A stretch of DNA of 39,549 nucleotides from a virus. Where the stretch lies: IMG/VR virus record IMGVR_UViG_3300036859_000133, positions 1 to 39,549 of that record. One strand, 5' to 3'. A program made the position numbers and the translations under genes. Each line of letters begins with the position of its first letter. Within the stretch, counting starts at the first letter, position 1. The notes beneath the pieces are model-generated. The model searched no databases. It was not told where the DNA came from and saw nothing but the letters and a program-made list of their open reading frames with translations. Shown here one piece after another: positions 33,335 to 39,549 of the stretch.

Positions 33335-33900
33335 AGCCAAAACTCCTTGGCGCGCGCCTTGCTCAGCCGGCCGACCTTGAGGAAGCGGCGCATGAACTGC
33401 GCCTCGGCCTCGACCGGGTGCCAGCATTTGACCTTCAGCTCATAGACCTCGGGGAACCCACCTTCTGGGAACCACTCCCGAGCGTTCCTCCAGCCGACCG
33501 CCGGCTCCGGCAGCAGCTGCATGGCCTCCGTGGCCAGCAACCGCATGTCGATCTCCTTGATCTCCGCCGGCATCGGCCAGGGCAGGCCGAACTTCTCGGC
33601 CACGGCGCTCTCGCCTTCCCTGGACATGCGGACCAGCTCCGGGATTTCGTATTTGATCGGGCTGGGCACGTCGGTTTGCAGGTATTCGGCAAGGTCGTGG
33701 ACCAGCGCCCACAGCTTGTTGTCCTCCGACGCCACGTCGTAGGCGTGACAGCTGTGCTCGGCGACGCTGTAGAACTTGCGCGTGTGGCCATTGAAGCGGC
33801 AGAGGCGCGACAGGACCGCGGCCCCCTCCTCGATGTCGATGTCGTCGGGAGTCAGGCGGAACGGGTCAACGAAGCGGCCCGAACAGGTCTGGATTTTCAT
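33325..33900 (-). CDS. HD-domain phosphohydrolase
   Basis: 191 residues from the ATG at 33900 with AAGGAG seven bases upstream; the ORF upstream of it lies within the nuclease gene. The N-terminus (TCSGRFVDPFRLTPDDIDIEEGAAVLSRLCRFNGHTRKFYSVAEHS) and then LVHDLAEYLQTDVPSPIK are the signature of HD-family hydrolases of the YfbR type. Metal-binding residues are H39, H49 and H68-D69, with D77 further on. Such enzymes dephosphorylate nucleotides, and in phages may adjust the dNTP pool. It overlaps the nuclease gene by ATGA. Confidence 0.85.
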   Translation of the reverse strand: MKIQTCSGRFVDPFRLTPDDIDIEEGAAVLSRLCRFNGHTRKFYSVAEHSCHAYDVASEDNKLWALVHDLAEYLQTDVPSPIKYEIPELVRMSREGESAVAEKFGLPWPMPAEIKEIDMRLLATEAMQLLPEPAVGWRNAREWFPEGGFPEVYELKVKCWHPVEAEAQFMRRFLKVGRLSKARAKEFWLCP

Positions 33901-34700
33901 GCGCGCTCCTTCGGGTGATACAGCTCGAAATCCGGGCAGATCACTGCGGTCGTGCGTGCATGTTTGGAGCACCACCATGTGCCGTCGGTGGCGGGTGTAG
34001 CGTGTTTGCAGTGCTTGCAGTAAAGGGTGGCCGGCTTCTCTCCGCGCCAGCAGACGCCGAGCTTGAAGCAGCCCTTGCACCGCCAGTCGCTCTCGTCGGT
34101 GGCGACCTTCCGGCCCTGGTCCTTCATGGCCAGCTCCGCCTTGGCGAGCAGCGCCTCGAAGGTCCAGCGGTCGAAGTCCACCAGCTCGTCGTGATACTGG
34201 CTGTTGTTCTTGTTGTAGGCGGTGAACAGCGCGCGCCTGATGCCGCTCTTGCCCATCATCAGCTGCATCTGGTCGTGATAGCCAGAGTGCGAGGTCTTCA
34301 CGCCGTAGAGCTGGAACTTGCTCCACGAGGCGTCGTTCATGGACTTGATCTCCAGCAGCGCAATCACGCCGCCGTCCAGCTCGATCAGGCCGTCAGCGTG
34401 GCTGGAGATGTGGCCACCGAACATCTGCCACTCGTGCTGCCGGCCGCTCAGCGGGTCCTTTTCGTGGACCACGTAGCCGGCTTTGCGCAGGTCTTCAATG
34501 ACCTGCCGCTCCAGCTTGTGGCCCAGGAGAAAGATGCGTTTGGCCCCCGGCCTCGGCGGGGTGTTAGGGAAGCCGCGCAGGCAGAAGGACAGATATGCGA
34601 TGCACGGGTTCCCAATGACGGACGCGCCGATGTAGCTCCGCGCCGGTTCTTCCGGCTGGGCTGCATAAGCCGCGTCGATCTTGTTGGATGCCGTGGTCAT
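33897..34700 (-). CDS. Fe-S PD-(D/E)XK nuclease (Cas4/RecB-like) with extra Cys ribbon
   Basis: 267 residues. The nuclease core has HADGLIELDGG (D103) and LLEIKS (E117-I-K119), then YHDQMQLMM (QxxxY-like helix around 141-149). Cys33 together with C208-x2-C211-x5-C217 matches the four-cysteine iron-sulphur arrangement of Cas4-type nucleases. A second set, C228, C231, C244 and C255, could form a zinc ribbon. Such exonucleases process DNA ends for recombination. The gene sits with an SSB-like protein and a Sak4-like ATPase, which fits an end-resection partner. It overlaps the HD gene (ATGA). Confidence 0.75.
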   Translation of the reverse strand: MTTASNKIDAAYAAQPEEPARSYIGASVIGNPCIAYLSFCLRGFPNTPPRPGAKRIFLLGHKLERQVIEDLRKAGYVVHEKDPLSGRQHEWQMFGGHISSHADGLIELDGGVIALLEIKSMNDASWSKFQLYGVKTSHSGYHDQMQLMMGKSGIRRALFTAYNKNNSQYHDELVDFDRWTFEALLAKAELAMKDQGRKVATDESDWRCKGCFKLGVCWRGEKPATLYCKHCKHATPATDGTWWCSKHARTTAVICPDFELYHPKERA

Positions 34701-34715
34701 GATCGCCTTCGTGAA

Positions 34716-34752
34716 ATGGGCCGGAGCGAGGGGCTGCTTCGCTCCGGCCCAT
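34716..34752 (-). terminator. Strong hairpin between SSB-like and nuclease genes
   Basis: A perfect 14-bp stem (34716-34729 with 34739-34752, GC-rich) around 9 bases, just downstream of the SSB-like gene on the minus strand. Only TTTC follows on the minus strand, so it is either a weak terminator or an mRNA-stabilising stem that sets relative expression of the operon parts. A second short stem (34753-34759 with 34779-34785) lies next to it. Confidence 0.55.
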
Positions 34753-34783
34753 AGCCGCCAGTTTTGGGACAGGCAGGGGGCGG

Positions 34784-35290
34784 CTAGAACGGTATGTCGT
34801 CGTTCAGTGATCCGGCTTTGACCTTACTGAAGTCGGCCTTCGCAACGCCGAGGTCAGCCGGATCGAAGTAGGCTTGGCCACGACGGCGCGGGCGGTTGAA
34901 GCCCTTCTTCGTCACGCCGTCCTTCACGAAGTCCTCGCCCTTCTCGATGTAGACGCCGACCACGATGCCCTTGAGGTTCTTCACGTCGCTGGGCGCGTCG
35001 GCATTCGGGAAGCCGGAGAAGTGCAGGATCGACTTGAGGCGACCGCGGCCAATCTCGACCGCCTTCTGCGAGTTCTCGTCGGTCTTCTTGGAGAACAGGG
35101 TGATGTAGTCCTTCACCATGCCCTCGCCCTTGAGGCTCTCCAGCTCGACCACCAGCTGGCCGACCTGGCCGCCGCTGGCCTCGTTCATTTCGGCGTTCGT
35201 GATCTTGCAGATGTGCGGACCCTCGGGAAGCTGGCCACCCTTCTGGATGTCGTAGTTCGCGAGGTTTAGATTGCGGAAATCCCAACTCAT
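34784..35290 (-). CDS. DUF669-type single-stranded DNA-binding protein candidate
   Basis: 168 residues. The body (WDFRNLNLANYDIQKGGQLPEGPHICKITNAEMNEASGG...LVVELES, then ESGKNLKGIVVGVYIEKGEDFV) fits the DUF669 pattern of phage proteins with an OB-like beta barrel. The C-terminus ends in DDIPF, the acidic tip used by SSB proteins to recruit partners. It lies next to the Sak4-like gene, as is usual for phage recombination modules. Coating of ssDNA is therefore likely but not shown. A strong minus-strand hairpin follows. Confidence 0.75.
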   Translation of the reverse strand: MSWDFRNLNLANYDIQKGGQLPEGPHICKITNAEMNEASGGQVGQLVVELESLKGEGMVKDYITLFSKKTDENSQKAVEIGRGRLKSILHFSGFPNADAPSDVKNLKGIVVGVYIEKGEDFVKDGVTKKGFNRPRRRGQAYFDPADLGVAKADFSKVKAGSLNDDIPF

Positions 35291-35303
35291 GTTTGCGCTT
35301 CTC

Positions 35304-36110
35304 CTAAGCTGCTGATGCAGTGGCCTGTTCGACGACCTTCATCGCGTCCAGGTATTTCTCGAAATCGCTGTCCGGCATTTCCATGCGGACAAAGAGGTCC
35401 GTCACGTCGTCGCACTTTTCGACGGCGCGCAGGCGACGGCGCGGGTCGCGCGCCTTCCCGTGCCAGCCACGGACTTCATCCGTGACCACGTAACGATCGA
35501 CCTTGGGGTTTGTCCGATCGCCGCTCGTGGCGCGGATCAGACAGAAGACGTTGTCGAACATGCCCGGCACTTGCTTGACCGAGCCGCCCTTGATGTTGGG
35601 CCAGTAGTCCGTGCCGCCGTTGTCGTCGCTTTCTTCCTTGGCGAGGGCGGTGACGAGGACGTGGTGGGGCAGATCGCGAAACCGTTTGACTGTGCCCAGC
35701 ATGAACTTGCCGTAATCACCCCACATCTGCATGCCGTTCTTGCTGGCTGCATACTTCGGCTCCAGGAACTCGATGAGGCGGTCGGACACTTCGGTGAGGC
35801 TGTCCAGCATCACCCACTTGTAGCCAGCTGCGGCGAACGAGGAGCTTTCAACATAGTCGAGCAGCGCGGAGAGCGAGTAGTCGCCGGTGCCCGGATCGGT
35901 CTTGCCGTTGAACGAGTTGAACGGCAGGAAGTCGATGTCGTCGTTCATGATCGACCGCAGGCCGGACTCGCCCGAAATGATGAAGCCCTTGCCGTAGCGA
36001 CGGCGGTAGTAGCGCGCCTGCGTGGTCTTGCCCGCGCCGTGGTGCCCATAGATCAGAGTCTTCTGCGGGCCGTCCTTCGCAAGCGAAGTCGTATTCATCG
36101 GGGTGAACAT
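35304..36110 (-). CDS. Sak4-like single-strand annealing/RecA-like ATPase
   Basis: 268 residues from the ATG at 36110, three bases after the upstream gene; the longer frame to 36311 lies within that gene. Walker A is YGHHGAGKTT (K28), Walker B is KWVMLDSLTE (D103). Between them is a SGESGLRSIM loop typical of the family. After Walker B come ...MQMWGDYGKFMLGTVKRFRDLPHHVLVTALAKEE (sensor strand), then GGSVKQVPGMFDNVFCL. This is the layout of Sak4/RecA-like ATPases in phage recombination modules. It would promote strand annealing or exchange with the SSB-like neighbour. Confidence 0.8.
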   Translation of the reverse strand: MFTPMNTTSLAKDGPQKTLIYGHHGAGKTTQARYYRRRYGKGFIISGESGLRSIMNDDIDFLPFNSFNGKTDPGTGDYSLSALLDYVESSSFAAAGYKWVMLDSLTEVSDRLIEFLEPKYAASKNGMQMWGDYGKFMLGTVKRFRDLPHHVLVTALAKEESDDNGGTDYWPNIKGGSVKQVPGMFDNVFCLIRATSGDRTNPKVDRYVVTDEVRGWHGKARDPRRRLRAVEKCDDVTDLFVRMEMPDSDFEKYLDAMKVVEQATASAA

Positions 36111-36112
36111 GG

Positions 36113-36505
36113 TCAGATGCCGTCCTTGGCTGCCTTGATGGTGATGCGGGGCTTGGCTGGCTCGCGCGTGAGCGCGGGGAGGAGCGCGGTGCGCTCGGTG
36201 TCGGTCAGCTTGTCGAAGTCCTTGCGCTTCACCGACAGCTTCTGCTCGATGTAGTCCGGCAGCGGGGTTGAAGCGAACAGCGCCTCCAACACATCCTGCT
36301 CCCAGCTCCACTTCTCGCTGATCTTGACCTTCACTTCGGTCTTGCCGACGATCTCGGAATACTCGCCCGGCTCATCGGGGAAGTGAGCGGCAATCTGCTG
36401 CGCAAGGACTTCCTTGCGCTCCTTCAAGCCTTCGAGCGTGTTGGTGATTTCGACGAACTCGTCGATGGCGGCGTCCAGCGGATGGGCCGGCGTGAAAGCG
36501 GACAT
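36113..36505 (-). CDS. Small charged protein next to the Sak4-like gene
   Basis: 130 residues from the ATG at 36505 with GGAG seven bases upstream; the frame from 36559 includes intergenic DNA. The N-terminal half is a helix pair (LDAAIDEFVEITNTLEGLKERKEVLAQQIAAHF), followed by a beta part (EYSEIVGKTEVKVKISEKWSWEQDVLEAL) and a basic C-terminus. It is the first gene of the minus-strand early operon. A DNA-metabolism accessory is plausible from context; no family is recognised. Confidence 0.6.
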   Translation of the reverse strand: MSAFTPAHPLDAAIDEFVEITNTLEGLKERKEVLAQQIAAHFPDEPGEYSEIVGKTEVKVKISEKWSWEQDVLEALFASTPLPDYIEQKLSVKRKDFDKLTDTERTALLPALTREPAKPRITIKAAKDGI

Positions 36506-36630
36506 TGATGTCTCCTGCCTGCGGTGTCCAATGTTGCGGATGGAGGATATGCTGTGCACATCCTATTATCAACCTAACCAGCTGGTGCTTATCCGCACCA
36601 GTGACTTTGTTGACGAAGACAGGAGTAAGC
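36506..36630. promoter_or_regulatory. Divergent control region with palindromic half-sites
   Basis: The 125-base gap separates the minus-strand early operon from the plus-strand regulator/prim-pol genes and is AT-richer than the genes. It holds ACCAGCTGGT (36577-36586, perfect palindrome) overlapping CTGGTGC-6-GCACCAG (36582-36588 with 36595-36601), giving three CCAG/CTGG half-sites in 25 bases. TGTGCACA lies near 36554. Operators for a repressor and two promoters are likely, but no clear -35/-10 pair is assigned. Confidence 0.5.
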
Positions 36631-37155
36631 ATGTCTGCTCGCAAGCCCAGGCGAAGGGACGGGCTTCCAAGTTTGACGCGACGACAAACCCAAGCAGCGA
36701 TGGTGCAGACCTTGCCTACCGCCTACGAGTTCGACGTGCGCGCCTTCATCAAGGCGCTCGATGGCGGCCGAGGCGAGAGCGAGAACATGCTGTCCAAGCG
36801 GCTCGGGATACACCGGAAGAACTTCTGGTATTGGCGAGTCAAGCGCATGGCCACGGACGTGGGCTGGCTCGCGGCGCTGAAGACGCTCAACCCCTCCTTC
36901 GACCTGAACACATTGTTCAAGCCGGTGCCGTCAGCGCCGGCAGTGAAGCCGGACGAGTACCAGCAGAGGATCGAGAAGGAATACATCTATGACCGCAAAC
37001 CGGACCCAGGGCAGCTACGACAGTTTGCTGCACAGCTGGGCCTACGAGTATCTGGACAAGGGCTGGTCGATCATCCCGATCAGCCCGAAGAACAAGAAGC
37101 CGCTGATCGAGTGGAAGCATCTACAGGAGCGCCAGCCAACTCACGAGGAAGTTGA
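36631..37155 (+). CDS. Putative DNA-binding regulator overlapping the prim-pol gene
   Basis: 174 residues, ATG at 36631 with AGGAG five bases upstream. The N-terminus is basic (SARKPRRRDGLPSLTRRQTQ). Residues ~51-85 (SENMLSKRLGIHRKNFWYWRVKRMATDVGWLAALKTL) look like a helix-turn-helix. The last ~55 codons overlap the start of the prim-pol gene by 167 bases in another frame, which is unusual. That tail is Gln/Glu/Pro-rich and looks like an unstructured read-through extension. Position at the divergent palindromes suggests it regulates them. No family match is certain. Confidence 0.5.
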   Translation: MSARKPRRRDGLPSLTRRQTQAAMVQTLPTAYEFDVRAFIKALDGGRGESENMLSKRLGIHRKNFWYWRVKRMATDVGWLAALKTLNPSFDLNTLFKPVPSAPAVKPDEYQQRIEKEYIYDRKPDPGQLRQFAAQLGLRVSGQGLVDHPDQPEEQEAADRVEASTGAPANSRGS

Positions 37156-38971
37156 TAGCTGGTTCGATCAGTGGGGCGACTTCGGCCTGGCGCTGGTCAC
37201 TGGCCACGTCTCCGGCATTCTGGTTGTTGATGCCGATACGCCAGACGCGGTCGTATGGTGCAGGGAGAATCGGCGCACGTCCCCCTTCGGCGTGGCCACG
37301 ACGCGCGGGCAGCACTACTACTTCAAGCACCCCGGCGAAGGGCAGCGGTTCCCGAACGTGGCGCACAACAAGATCAGGGGCCACGGCCTGTTCGGCGTGC
37401 CGCACTTGGACTTCCGCGGCGACGGTGGCTACGTCGTCCTGCCGCCGACCATCAAGGTGCGTGACGACGGCACCTTCCACGAATACGCCTGGCTCCCGAA
37501 CAACCTGGATTGGGACGACCTGCCGGTGTGGCAAGGCAAACCGACGTTGATGGACGTGACCGACACGCCCGCCGACGAGTTCAGCTTCGCCAGCCTCGAC
37601 CTGTCGCACGTCACCATCCCCTCGCCACTCGATCACCTGACCGCTTGGGAGCAAGCCGCCCATCACGTCGGCACCCACGGCAAGCTGGGCGAGGGCGATG
37701 GCCGCAACGACGCCCTGATCCGGTATGCCGGCGAAATGGTGCGGAAGGGTGTTGTTGACGAGGACCTGGAGCGGTCATGCAACAACTTCCAGGACGAGTT
37801 CTTCAAGCACCCGCTGGAGGACCGGGAGTTCCGGGCGCTGATCCGATCGGCCATGCAGATGGACCGCCGCAACCACCCGGATGACTATAACCAAGATGGT
37901 TCAAGGAAAAACCAAGCAAGCTCAAGAACCGATCAAGTCGGTTCAAGCGCCGCACAAGTTGGATCTTCCGTGGCCACGATGGCGCCTGGTGGCCACGGCC
38001 TGGTCCCCCTCTACGTGGATGACGACGATGCGTTCGATCGACTGACTCCAAAAGGGCCGCCCCTTCTGGACCCGTTGCTCCCGTCCGCCGGCCACATCGT
38101 CATGCTCTACGCCTGGACCGGCCACGGCAAATCCGTCTGGCTCACCAACCTCATGTGGCACCTGGCCGCGGGCAAGCCATTCGGCGGTATGGAGCCGCTG
38201 CGCCCGATGCGAGTGCTCTACCTGGACTACGAGAACGGGCCGCGCACGGTGGCCGTGCGCCGCAATCGGCTGAAGCAATACGGCGGCAACGCCGGCAAGA
38301 ACCTCGCCTTCTGGCTCCGATCGGTCCACGCGATGCAGAGCGGCGACATGAACCTGCTCACCCCCGAGGGGCGCAACCGGCTGGCAGCGTGGCTCAACGC
38401 CACGAACCCCGAGGTCCTGGTCATCGACACCCTCCGCTCCGCCTTCCCTGGCCTGGAGGAGAACAAGGCCGAGGCATGGTCGCCGATCAACGAGCTGCTG
38501 CTCTACCTCCGCTCGACTGGCCTCACGGTCATCGTTGTCCACCACGCCAACAAGCCGAACGAGCATGGCCTGGGCAAGGAAGCCGGCTCATCAAACCAGC
38601 TCACCGTGGTCGAGACGCACATGAAGCTCACGCAAATCTTCGACACCGAGGAAAAGGCAGAGAAGCGCCGGGGCAAGTTCGACGCGGCCGCGTGGCAGGC
38701 CCTGCACGCCAAGGCGCAATACCTCCACGGCGGCGCGCGCATGGCCATGGCGGTGGAGATTGACTACGAGAAGCTCCGCGACCCGTCCGACAACCATGCG
38801 CCGCTGCGCTATGGCTTCGCGTTCGGACCCGGCAGTGAACCGTTCGTCGTTGGGGAGAGTTCGCCACGGCAGAAGGCGGTGGCAATGGCCATCGGTGGCC
38901 AGAGCGATCTGGACATCGCCCAGAACCTGGGGGTCGATCTCAGCTCGGTGAAGGAGTGGCTGGGACGGTAG
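36989..38971 (+). CDS. Prim-pol / RepA-type helicase replication protein
   Basis: 660 residues; AGAAGGA lies eight bases before the ATG. The N-terminal prim-pol domain has YLDKGWSIIPISPKNKKPLIEWK, LVVDADTPD (D81, D83), TTRGQHYYFKHP (H109) and LDFRGDGGYVVLPP (D141), the usual catalytic set. A PriCT-like helical part follows at ~225-295. A RepA/AAA_25-type ATPase has AWTGHGKS (K381), RVLYLDYENGP, VLVIDTLR (D480) and VIVVHHANKPN. The C-terminal ~30 residues form a small HTH (DLDIAQNLGVDLSSVKEWLGR). It would both prime and unwind DNA for phage replication. The last codons and stop overlap a tRNA-3'-end-like element (38957-38984). Confidence 0.9.
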   Translation: MTANRTQGSYDSLLHSWAYEYLDKGWSIIPISPKNKKPLIEWKHLQERQPTHEEVDSWFDQWGDFGLALVTGHVSGILVVDADTPDAVVWCRENRRTSPFGVATTRGQHYYFKHPGEGQRFPNVAHNKIRGHGLFGVPHLDFRGDGGYVVLPPTIKVRDDGTFHEYAWLPNNLDWDDLPVWQGKPTLMDVTDTPADEFSFASLDLSHVTIPSPLDHLTAWEQAAHHVGTHGKLGEGDGRNDALIRYAGEMVRKGVVDEDLERSCNNFQDEFFKHPLEDREFRALIRSAMQMDRRNHPDDYNQDGSRKNQASSRTDQVGSSAAQVGSSVATMAPGGHGLVPLYVDDDDAFDRLTPKGPPLLDPLLPSAGHIVMLYAWTGHGKSVWLTNLMWHLAAGKPFGGMEPLRPMRVLYLDYENGPRTVAVRRNRLKQYGGNAGKNLAFWLRSVHAMQSGDMNLLTPEGRNRLAAWLNATNPEVLVIDTLRSAFPGLEENKAEAWSPINELLLYLRSTGLTVIVVHHANKPNEHGLGKEAGSSNQLTVVETHMKLTQIFDTEEKAEKRRGKFDAAAWQALHAKAQYLHGGARMAMAVEIDYEKLRDPSDNHAPLRYGFAFGPGSEPFVVGESSPRQKAVAMAIGGQSDLDIAQNLGVDLSSVKEWLGR

Positions 38972-38984
38972 GGCTCGAACCTAC
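38957..38984 (-). other. tRNA 3'-end-like element (possible attachment-site core)
   Basis: On the minus strand this reads as the 3' end of a tRNA. A perfect 5-bp T stem (38980-38984 with 38968-38972) encloses a TTCGAGC loop. It is followed by seven acceptor bases (CGTCCCA), discriminator G and CCA. A72 (U1-A72 type pair) and G73 resemble tRNA-Gln. No 5' half follows on the right, so it is not an intact tRNA. Integrating elements often carry such copies in attP. It overlaps the prim-pol stop codon. Confidence 0.6.
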
Positions 38985-39147
38985 GACGCAGCGGGGGCAA
39001 TTCAGGGCACAAACCGGGCTAGAACAATGAGCGAACATCTGCCTGGACATTCCCCGGCGAATCAGTGTAAATAGCCAGCCAATCAGATGCACGTCTGAAA
39101 CCGGACGGCAGAAGGGAGGTGTTGCGGACTGGAGAAAGGAAAGACCC
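38985..39147. other. Non-coding gap after the tRNA-like element
   Basis: About 160 bases with no ORF. It holds an imperfect palindrome around 39083-39098 (TCAGA-6-TCTGA) and a purine-rich GGAGAAAGGAAAG that serves the next gene. No integrase-arm repeats or tRNA 5' half are found. Confidence 0.35.
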
Positions 39148-39549
39148 GTGACTGGACCTCAACCGAAGCGCGCTATTTCAAACATCCCGCTGACCCTCGA
39201 AGCAATCTATTACCCCAGACCGATCCCGAACAGCGCGGCACTCCTCACGGTGCTGGGGCTTGTCTTCGACAAAGTATATTTCCCTGGCGTTTACCTCCCC
39301 CTCGATGGCTACAGCGCAAAAGAGCTGCAGCAGGAGATTGCGCGCATCGACGCGCTCAAGGAGGGGGACTATGACACGCGCCTGCTGCTTGCCATGCTGC
39401 GGTTCATCCCACACGCCAAGACCTTGGCTGGATTTTGCGAGTTCACCGGAACGGAGGATCACATCTTCGGTGGCAGCGCTGCGGTCACAGAGCAATTTGT
39501 ACGCGCGCTGGTCGATGCCATTCATGGCCCGCATAAGCCAGGTTGGACC
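39148..39549 (+). CDS. Hypothetical protein, 3'-truncated by the window edge
   Basis: GTG start with GGAGAAAGGAAAG upstream; 134 residues are open to the window end without a stop. The sequence (LTLEAIYYPRPIPNSAALLTVLGLVFDKVYFPGVYLPLDG..., then AKELQQEIARIDALKEGDYDTRLLLAMLRFIPHA) has no signal peptide or recognised motif. Codon use is looser than in the phage genes (AGA, GTA, TAT, TCA, TTT appear), so it may be host DNA or a cargo gene next to the tRNA-like element. Function unknown. Confidence 0.6.
   Translation, partial: MTGPQPKRAISNIPLTLEAIYYPRPIPNSAALLTVLGLVFDKVYFPGVYLPLDGYSAKELQQEIARIDALKEGDYDTRLLLAMLRFIPHAKTLAGFCEFTGTEDHIFGGSAAVTEQFVRALVDAIHGPHKPGWT

Noticed and set aside
38957-39035. 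An intact tRNA gene on the minus strand
   Set aside because: Only T arm, acceptor 3' strand and CCA fit. No anticodon stem, D arm or 5' acceptor strand (TGGGACG) is found at the right distance.
1-39549. CRISPR array, IS element, tape-measure or tail-sheath gene
   Set aside because: No regularly spaced direct repeats, no transposase and no sheath/tube gene are visible on either strand.

Overview
The window is a GC-rich stretch with strong C/G bias at third codon positions. It carries most of a short-tailed (podovirus-type) bacteriophage or prophage. The evidence is a portal, scaffold and SU10-type major capsid protein, a beta-propeller tail nozzle, a run of internal virion (ejection) proteins ending in a 3419-residue giant, and no sheath or tape-measure gene. 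The codon style, the two-cysteine lysis lipoprotein and the set of recombination genes suggest an alphaproteobacterial host; that is inference. Both window ends cut genes: the portal lacks its N-terminus, the last gene lacks its C-terminus, and the large terminase is presumably just upstream.

Layout. (1) 1-8283, plus strand: portal, a small helical protein, then a fibre/adhesin cassette (long fibre with repeats, discoidin-like protein, short fibre-like protein, glycine-rich adhesin, a QueC-like PP-loop enzyme, a fibre-chaperone-like protein). (2) 8347-11935: small membrane and Cys-rich proteins, scaffold, strong terminator, major capsid protein in its own leader/terminator-bounded unit, small head protein. 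(3) 11919-16379: tail adaptor, tail nozzle, a second fibre whose N-terminus matches the first, and a membrane-active ejection-type protein. (4) 16376-16717, minus strand: an isolated lipoprotein gene, a moron candidate. (5) 16795-31174: four internal virion proteins. The last is a polyvalent giant with two HExxH metallopeptidase motifs, an ADP-ribosyltransferase-like domain and hydrophobic ends. (6) 31198-32276: lysis cassette (holin, small spanin-like protein, tiny overlapping ORF, lysis lipoprotein, M15 endopeptidase). (7) 32227-36505, minus strand: early/DNA-metabolism operon with an AlpA-like HTH protein, a DUF6378-like protein, two small helical proteins, an HD hydrolase, an Fe-S PD-(D/E)XK nuclease, a DUF669-type SSB-like protein, a Sak4-like ATPase and a small partner. 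(8) 36631-38971, plus strand: a putative regulator and a prim-pol/RepA-type helicase, divergent from the early operon across a palindrome-rich control region. (9) 38957-39549: a tRNA 3'-end-like element overlapping the prim-pol stop, then a gene with different codon use running off the edge.

How it fits together: the portal, scaffold and capsid build the head, the adaptor and nozzle close it, and two fibres with a related virion anchor plus a glycine-rich adhesin find the host. The internal proteins are ejected to open the envelope path. The prim-pol helicase, Sak4, SSB-like protein and nuclease replicate and recombine the genome, and the lysis cassette releases progeny. A short motif, ATAGGGACGAC or a close variant, often opening a small hairpin, sits in five intergenic gaps and may mark transcript starts or processing sites. 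No CRISPR array, IS element, integrase, intact tRNA or phage RNA polymerase is visible.
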